Assembly (NCBI GenBank): GCA_025927685.1
Contig: JAICKX010000009.1
Location: forward strand, 1 to 51,096
Length of the DNA stretch: 51,096 bases
Direction of reading: 5' to 3'
Source of the DNA: Thermoleophilia bacterium
Lineage (GTDB): Bacteria > Actinomycetota > Thermoleophilia > Gaiellales > JAICJC01
In this document: positions 46,405 to 51,096 of the stretch, in pieces
Position numbering within the stretch: the first letter of the stretch is position 1
Layout of the letters: each line of letters begins with the position of its first letter
Position numbers and translations under genes: made by a program
The notes under the pieces: model-generated
The model's input: only the letters and a program-made list of their open reading frames with translations
What the model was told of the DNA's origin: nothing
The model's database searches: none

Positions 46405-47849
46405 GCCGCGGCCGGCTCCGTCTCGCCGACGAGCTCCTCGGCGCGCCCGCCCGGCACCATCGTCAGCGTCGCCACGACGCCCGCGATGGCGAGGATGGCC
46501 CCGACCAGGAAGGCGGCCGAGTAGCCGTCCACCGCCGCGAGGAGCGGCAGTTGCGGCGTCGGCGCGTGGCTCGTCGCGTAGTCGGCCGCGCGGGTGAAGG
46601 CGACGGTCGACAGAATCGCCGTCCCCAGCGCGCCGCCGATCTGCTGCGACGTGTTGATGATGCCCGAGGCGACGCCCGCCTCGGCCTGGTCGACGCCCAC
46701 GAGCGCCGCGATCGTGACCGGCACGAACGAGAAGCCCAGGCCGATGCCGGCCAGCACGAAGCCCGGCGCCAGGTCGCCCACGTACGAGCCGCCGACCGAG
46801 ACCTGGCTGAAGTAGATCAGCCCGGCCGCGGTGAGGCTCATGCCGATGGCCAGCACCGTGCGCACGCCGATCCTCGTGACGAGTGCCTGCGAGGCGCCCG
46901 CCGAGATGACGATCACGGTGGCGACGAGCAGGTAGCCGATGCCGGTCTTGAGCGGCGAGTAGCCCAGCACCTGCTGCATGTAGAGCGTGAGCAGGAAGAA
47001 CATCGAGAAGATCGATGCCCCCAGCATGAGCCCGACCACGTTCGCGCCCGAGAGGGAGCGGTTGCGGAAGAGCCGCAGCGGCATGAGCGGAGCGTGTGTC
47101 CGCCGCTCGGTGGCGAGGAAGCCGCCGAGCAGCACGGCCGACGCCACGAACATGCCGATGGTGCGCGGCGCCGTCCAGGAGTGGTCCACGGTCTGCACCA
47201 GCGCGTAGACGAGGAGCGAGAGGCCGCCCGTCACGAGCGCGGCGCCGAGCAGGTCGAACGTGCGTCGGCCCTCCTCCACCCGGCTCTCGCGAAGGAAGCG
47301 GGGGCCGAGGGCGATGACGGCGATGCCGACGGGGACGTTGATGTAGAAGATCCACGACCAGTTGAGCTGGTCGGTCAGGATCCCGCCGAGGAGGACGCCC
47401 GCGGCGCCTCCGGTTCCGGCGACGGCGCCCCAGATGCCGAGCGCCTTGTTGCGCTCAGCGCCCTCCTGGAAGGTCGTCGTCAGGATCGAGAGCGCGGCCG
47501 GCGAGATGATCGCCGCGCCGATTCCCTGGATCGCCCGGGCGGTGATGAGCATCGCCTCGGACGTCGCCAGGCCGCAGACGAGCGACGCGCCCGAGAACAG
47601 CGCGAGCCCGACCAGGAACATGCGCCGCCGGCCGAGGAGGTCGGCGGAGCGGCCGCCCAGCATGAGCAGGCCGCCGAAGGTCAGCGTGTACGCATTGATC
47701 ACCCACGACAGGTCGGTCTCGTTGAAATCGAGCGCCGTCTTGATCGTGGGGAGCGCCACGTTGACGATGGCGATGTCGAGCACCACCATGAACTGGACCG
47801 CGCAGAGCAGGAAGAGCGCGAGCCCCTTGCGGTCTTGTGCGTGTGGCAT
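46401..47849 (-). CDS. DHA2-family (14-helix) MFS drug-type exporter
   Basis: A 482-residue EmrB/QacA-type transporter with about 14 hydrophobic segments. FMVVLDIAIVNVALPTIKTALDF is the typical first helix (motif D1), GGRSADLLGRRRMFLVGLALF is motif A, and a motif-C-like stretch GTGGAAGVLLGGIL follows. It likely exports a toxic substrate or intermediate with protons. The start is placed at ATG 47849; an in-frame ATG at 47900 would run through the operator region. It is divergent from a TetR gene, the usual arrangement for a repressed pump. Confidence 0.9.
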   Translation of the reverse strand: MPHAQDRKGLALFLLCAVQFMVVLDIAIVNVALPTIKTALDFNETDLSWVINAYTLTFGGLLMLGGRSADLLGRRRMFLVGLALFSGASLVCGLATSEAMLITARAIQGIGAAIISPAALSILTTTFQEGAERNKALGIWGAVAGTGGAAGVLLGGILTDQLNWSWIFYINVPVGIAVIALGPRFLRESRVEEGRRTFDLLGAALVTGGLSLLVYALVQTVDHSWTAPRTIGMFVASAVLLGGFLATERRTHAPLMPLRLFRNRSLSGANVVGLMLGASIFSMFFLLTLYMQQVLGYSPLKTGIGYLLVATVIVISAGASQALVTRIGVRTVLAIGMSLTAAGLIYFSQVSVGGSYVGDLAPGFVLAGIGLGFSFVPVTIAALVGVDQAEAGVASGIINTSQQIGGALGTAILSTVAFTRAADYATSHAPTPQLPLLAAVDGYSAAFLVGAILAIAGVVATLTMVPGGRAEELVGETEPAAA

Positions 47850-47877
47850 GAGGGTGGAATCTCCAATGAGTGGTTTC

Positions 47878-47898
47878 GATACGGACCAGTGGTGTATC
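47878..47898. promoter_or_regulatory. Divergent operator region between MFS and TetR genes
   Basis: GATAC and GTATC are separated by 11 bp, with ACC-AGT-GGT near the centre: an imperfect dyad. TATCAT (47895-47900) could be a -10 for the TetR gene. The likely binder is the TetR protein at 47913. Confidence 0.5.
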
Positions 47899-47912
47899 AT
47901 AATCTGGACAGC

Positions 47913-48509
47913 ATGGCAATCACCGAACCGTCACCGCCCGCCCGGCCACCAGGCCGGCCGCGGAACGCCGCCGCCGACCGCGAGATCGTGGCGGCGACGC
48001 TGCGCCTGCTGAGCCGCGAGGGCTACGACGGCACCTCGATCGAGGCCGTCGCCGCGGAGGCCGGCGTCACGCGCGCCACCGTCTACCGGCGCTATCCGAC
48101 GAAGGCCGACATGGTCACGGCCGCCGTGTGCGAGATGTCCGAGGCCAAGGAGCCGGGGGCGTGCGGAGACCCGCGCACGATGCTGATCGGGCTCCTGCGC
48201 GGGTTCCACGAGTGCGTGGGCCCGAACGACGGCCTCGGGATCGCCGCCTCGCTCTACCTCCAGCGGCACGAGCATCCCGAGATGCTGGACTCGTTCCGCG
48301 AGCGCGTCATCCACCCGACCCGGCGCCAGATGGAGGCCCTCCTGAAGCTGGCCCGCGACCAGGGGGCGATCCCGCCCGACTCGGATCCCGAGACCATGAT
48401 CGAGATGCTGATCGGCTCGTATCTCTACCGCACGCTGGCGGGCCGGCCGATCCCGAGGAACTGGCCGGAGCGGATGGTCGCGGCCGTGTGGCCGGCCGGC
48501 GCAGCCTGA
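47913..48509 (+). CDS. TetR/AcrR-family transcriptional regulator
   Basis: A 198-residue TetR repressor. The HTH is in AADREIVAATLRLLSREGYDGTSIEAVAAEAGVTRATVYRRYPTKADMV (~residues 20-65). The C-terminal domain (~75-195) resembles the TetR_C_11-type class with RQMEALLKLARDQGAI and a LIGSYLYRTLAGRPIP end. It is divergent from the DHA2 pump, and probably controls it and possibly the alcohol dehydrogenase. The ATG at 47913 lies 12 nt after the putative -10 box. Confidence 0.92.
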   Translation: MAITEPSPPARPPGRPRNAAADREIVAATLRLLSREGYDGTSIEAVAAEAGVTRATVYRRYPTKADMVTAAVCEMSEAKEPGACGDPRTMLIGLLRGFHECVGPNDGLGIAASLYLQRHEHPEMLDSFRERVIHPTRRQMEALLKLARDQGAIPPDSDPETMIEMLIGSYLYRTLAGRPIPRNWPERMVAAVWPAGAA

Positions 48510-48542
48510 TCCAGGGCCGGTTGCGATCCCGGCGGCCGGGGC

Positions 48543-50771
48543 ATGGAGGCCGGAGTGAGCGACGAGGGAGCGCCCTCCGGCGGTAGTCGCACGGCCACGG
48601 CCTACGCCCGGCTGGTCGTCGCGCTGCGCTGGCCGATCCTGATCGCCTGGGTTGCGGCGACGGGCTACGTGGTCCTCGAGGTGCCCGAGCCGGCCGCCGG
48701 GCCCAGCGACCTGATCTCGCTCGTCCCCAAGCATGCGCCGGCGCTGACGGCGACCCGGCGGGCCGCGGAAGCCTTCGACGTGCCGTTCTCGGCGGAGGTC
48801 TCGGTGGTGGAGCGCGATCCGCGCGGGCTCTCGGTGCAGGAGCAGCGCCGCGCGGTGAACCAGGCGCTGGCGATCGACCGGCCCTCGGGCGGGGGCGACC
48901 CGCCGTTCCTCGTCCTGCCGGTGACGAACACCGCCGGCGCCGTGCCGGGCTCGAGGGAATCCTCGACCGGCGTCATCAGCTACTTCACGTTCCCGCCCGC
49001 CATGTCGGTCGAGGGCCGCATGCAGGCGGTGAGGCACTACATGGCCGACGCCCGCCGGGCCGGCGCCCCCGTCGTGGGCCGCACCGGGATCCTGCCGGCG
49101 CAGCTGCACGAGGGCACGCTCGTCGAGGACGCCCTTCCCTACGTCGAGGCCGCGACCGTCATCATGGTGGCGCTCGTCGTCGGGCTCATGTTCCGGTCGC
49201 TGGGCGCCCCGCTCGTGACGCTCGCCACCGTCGGCGCCGCCTATCTCATGGCGCTACGCGCAACCGACCGCCTGAGCGACGCCACCGGCCTCACGCTGCC
49301 CGACATCCTGAAGCCGCTCATGGTCGCGCTCGTGCTCGGGATCGTCACCGACTACACCATCTTCTACGCGTCGACCATGCGCCGGCTGGTCACGTCGGGC
49401 GTCCCGCGCGTCGAGGCGGCCCGCCGGGCGACCGCCATGATCACGCCGATCGTGCTCGCGGGCGGAGTGATCCTGGCGGCCAGTCTGGCCGCGCTCCAGG
49501 TGGCGCAGCTCAGCTTCTTCCGCGCGGTCGGCCCCGGCCTCGCCGCAGCCGTCCTCGTGGCGCTGGCGGCGGCGATGACGCTCGTTCCAGCCGCCCTGGC
49601 GATCTTCGGGCGGGCGCTCTTCTGGCCCAGCCTCTCGCCGGGCGACGACGGGTCGGAGGAGCGCGGGATCGCGGGCCTTCGCGCCAGGGTCGCACGGGTG
49701 CAGGCGCGCCGGTTCGCGGGGCTGGTCATGGTCGCGGTCTGTCTGGCCGTCCTCGCCGTCGCGGCCTGGCAGGTGCCGAACATGCAGCTCGGCTTCACGT
49801 CGATTCACGGCCTGCCCTCGGACGCGCAGGAGCGCCGGGCGGCGAACGCGGTCGGGCGCGCCTTCGCCCCGGGCATGCTGGCGCCGACCCAGATCCTGGT
49901 CGAGGGATCGGGCGTGGGCGACGATGCGGCGCTCGCGCGGCTCCAGGCGGCGATCCGGCGCCAGCCGGGCGTCGCCGCAGTCGTGGGGCCGGCGGAGCAA
50001 CTCGCAGGCAGCGACGTGGCCGCGTTTCGCCAGGGTGACGCGGCCCGCTACATCGTGGCCTTCGACTCCGACCCGCACGGCGCGGCGGCGATCGACGACG
50101 TGAGCCGTCTTCGCGACCGCCTGCCGGGCCTGGCGCGGTCGGCGGGCCTGGCTTCGGCGCACATCTCGGTCGCGGGCGACACGGCCCTCGCCGACGACAC
50201 CATCTCGGCGATGGAGACGGACCTCATGAAGGTGGCGGCCGTCGTGCTCGTGCTGAACTTCATCCTGCTCGCGGCCTTCCTGCGCGCGCTCGTGGCGCCG
50301 GTGCTGCTCGTGCTCTCGAGCGCCCTCAGCGTCGCGGCGGCGATGGGCATCACCGCCTGGGTGTTCCAGACGTGGCTCGGCCACGGCGAGATCACCTATT
50401 ACGTCCCGTTCGCGGCGTCGGTCCTCTTGGTGTCGCTCGGCTCGGACTACAACGTCTTCATCACCGGGCTGGTGTGGCAGGAGGCGCGCGGCCGGCCCGT
50501 GCGCGAGGCGCTCGCCAGGGTCGCGCCGCGGGCGGCCGGGGCGATCCGAACCGCCGGGATCACGCTGGCGCTCAGCTTCGGCATGCTTGCCATCATCCAG
50601 GTGCGAGCCTTCTGGGAGTTCGCGTTCGCCATGGCAACAGGCATCCTGCTCGAGACGTTCGTGGTCCGGCCGCTCCTCGTGCCGGCGCTGGTGGCGCTCT
50701 TCGGCGAGGCGGCGGGCTGGCCGGGCAACCGGCTCCAGGAGCCGGAGCCGGCGTCCGCCCATGGCGACTGA
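48543..50771 (+). CDS. MMPL-type RND transporter
   Basis: A 742-residue RND exporter with two repeats, each with one leading helix, an extracellular loop and five helices. The proton-relay Asp-Tyr pairs are in LGIVTDYTIFYAST (first half, TM4) and SLGSDYNVFITG (second half, TM10), as in MmpL3/MmpL-type proteins. It may export lipids or hydrophobic compounds. The start may be ATG 48543 or the in-frame GTG at 48555, which has a GGAGG 5 to 6 nt upstream. It overlaps the next MFS gene by 11 nt. Confidence 0.9.
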   Translation: MEAGVSDEGAPSGGSRTATAYARLVVALRWPILIAWVAATGYVVLEVPEPAAGPSDLISLVPKHAPALTATRRAAEAFDVPFSAEVSVVERDPRGLSVQEQRRAVNQALAIDRPSGGGDPPFLVLPVTNTAGAVPGSRESSTGVISYFTFPPAMSVEGRMQAVRHYMADARRAGAPVVGRTGILPAQLHEGTLVEDALPYVEAATVIMVALVVGLMFRSLGAPLVTLATVGAAYLMALRATDRLSDATGLTLPDILKPLMVALVLGIVTDYTIFYASTMRRLVTSGVPRVEAARRATAMITPIVLAGGVILAASLAALQVAQLSFFRAVGPGLAAAVLVALAAAMTLVPAALAIFGRALFWPSLSPGDDGSEERGIAGLRARVARVQARRFAGLVMVAVCLAVLAVAAWQVPNMQLGFTSIHGLPSDAQERRAANAVGRAFAPGMLAPTQILVEGSGVGDDAALARLQAAIRRQPGVAAVVGPAEQLAGSDVAAFRQGDAARYIVAFDSDPHGAAAIDDVSRLRDRLPGLARSAGLASAHISVAGDTALADDTISAMETDLMKVAAVVLVLNFILLAAFLRALVAPVLLVLSSALSVAAAMGITAWVFQTWLGHGEITYYVPFAASVLLVSLGSDYNVFITGLVWQEARGRPVREALARVAPRAAGAIRTAGITLALSFGMLAIIQVRAFWEFAFAMATGILLETFVVRPLLVPALVALFGEAAGWPGNRLQEPEPASAHGD

Positions 50772-51096
50772 GGCGCTCGCCGCGGCTGTGACGCATTGGC
50801 GGCGGCCGGCCTGGGCGGAGGTCGGGCTGGCGGTTGCCGTGGCGATGGTGCTCGCCGACGCATCGGTCGTCGTGCTGGCACTGCCCGACATGCTGACGGC
50901 GCTCGATGCGACCGTCACGGGCGTCTCCTGGGTCATCACGGCGTTCAACCTGGCGGTCGCGCTCGCGGCGGTGCCGGCCGCGCTGGCCGCCCGCCGGCTC
51001 GGCGCCGTGCGCGTCGAGGCTCTGGGCCTCGTCGTCTTCGCCGCAGCGTCGGCCGCCGCCGGCCTCGCCGGCGACCTCGGCACGGTCATCGCGGCC
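50761..51096 (+). CDS. MFS transporter, N-terminal part (cut by window end)
   Basis: An open frame from ATG 50761 to the window end encodes 112 residues with no stop. It shows AEVGLAVAVAMVLADASVVVLALPDMLTAL (first helix, DHA2-like motif with the ADASVVVLALP pattern), SWVITAFNLAVALAAVPAALAARRLGAVRVEALGLVVFAA (helices 2-3 with the loop between). It starts inside the RND gene end, so the two exporters are co-expressed. Confidence 0.82.
   Translation, partial: MATEALAAAVTHWRRPAWAEVGLAVAVAMVLADASVVVLALPDMLTALDATVTGVSWVITAFNLAVALAAVPAALAARRLGAVRVEALGLVVFAAASAAAGLAGDLGTVIAA

Noticed and set aside
47850-47900. Longer start for the DHA2 MFS protein (ATG 47900)
   Set aside because: It would extend the coding region through the divergent promoter/operator. 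The family usually starts a few residues before the first helix, which fits ATG 47849.
1-51096. CRISPR arrays, rRNA or tRNA genes, integrases and insertion-sequence transposases
   Set aside because: None was found on reading both strands: no regularly spaced repeats, no cloverleaf, no transposase or recombinase motifs. The only mobile-type signals are the short non-coding repeats.

Overview
The window is about 51 kb of very GC-rich DNA (about 70 percent by eye) with many GTG starts, 1-nt and 4-nt (ATGA/GTGA) gene overlaps and almost no spacer. Base composition, the DUF6529-like protein, a transmembrane BTAD regulator and many leaderless-looking promoters suggest an actinobacterium, most plausibly of the class Thermoleophilia (Solirubrobacterales/Gaiellales). 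That placement is an inference from gene style, not from a marker gene. No rRNA, tRNA, CRISPR array, phage or transposase gene was seen.

Layout. 1-2.3 kb: the start of a TetR gene (cut by the window edge), then a small plus-strand operon (heme-b-like membrane protein, HD hydrolase, enoyl-CoA hydratase). 2.3-5.8 kb: a 999-residue one-component regulator with cytoplasmic DNA-binding and BTAD domains, one membrane helix, an extracellular beta-propeller and a branched-chain-amino-acid-type binding domain, plus a small secreted or membrane protein. 6-12 kb: a disulfide oxidoreductase, and a minus-strand run of PfkB kinase, PLP decarboxylase, VOC protein, aldose epimerase and a membrane protein, interrupted by a MITE-like element. 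12-17.6 kb: a Cys-rich secreted protein, an MFS transporter, glycerol kinase and acyl-CoA dehydrogenase. 17.6-20 kb: an orphan NarL-type histidine kinase coupled to an HTH-TPR regulator, with a divergent tiny ORF.

20-47 kb is a large catabolic region. It holds two FAH-fold enzymes, a CMD-family protein and a GntR/FCD regulator. A seven-gene overlapping minus-strand operon follows (ALDH, class III aminotransferase, IclR, cupin, split PEP-synthase-like phosphotransferase, histidine phosphatase). On the plus strand come an HpaI-type aldolase with a DHODH-like flavoprotein, a P450-ligA-ligB-DUF6282 operon, an APC permease, an extradiol dioxygenase-HpaB-acetoacetate decarboxylase operon, and an HpaE-like ALDH-P450-glutamine-synthetase-like-P450-Rieske operon. 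Read together, the genes resemble uptake of an amino or amine compound, deamination and oxidation to an aromatic acid, hydroxylation, meta ring cleavage and lower-pathway hydrolysis and aldol cleavage. P450 steps, probably including O-demethylation by two GcoA-like P450s, feed a second LigAB-type ring cleavage. A shared palindrome-like site (best copy GGATACTGTATCC) precedes several of these units and the gntR gene, suggesting one regulon.

45.3-51 kb: an iron-type alcohol dehydrogenase and a DHA2 MFS pump divergent from a TetR gene, then an MMPL-type RND transporter and the start of another MFS gene cut by the window end. No stretch longer than 300 bases lacks a gene. The larger spacers hold repeats or promoters and are listed.
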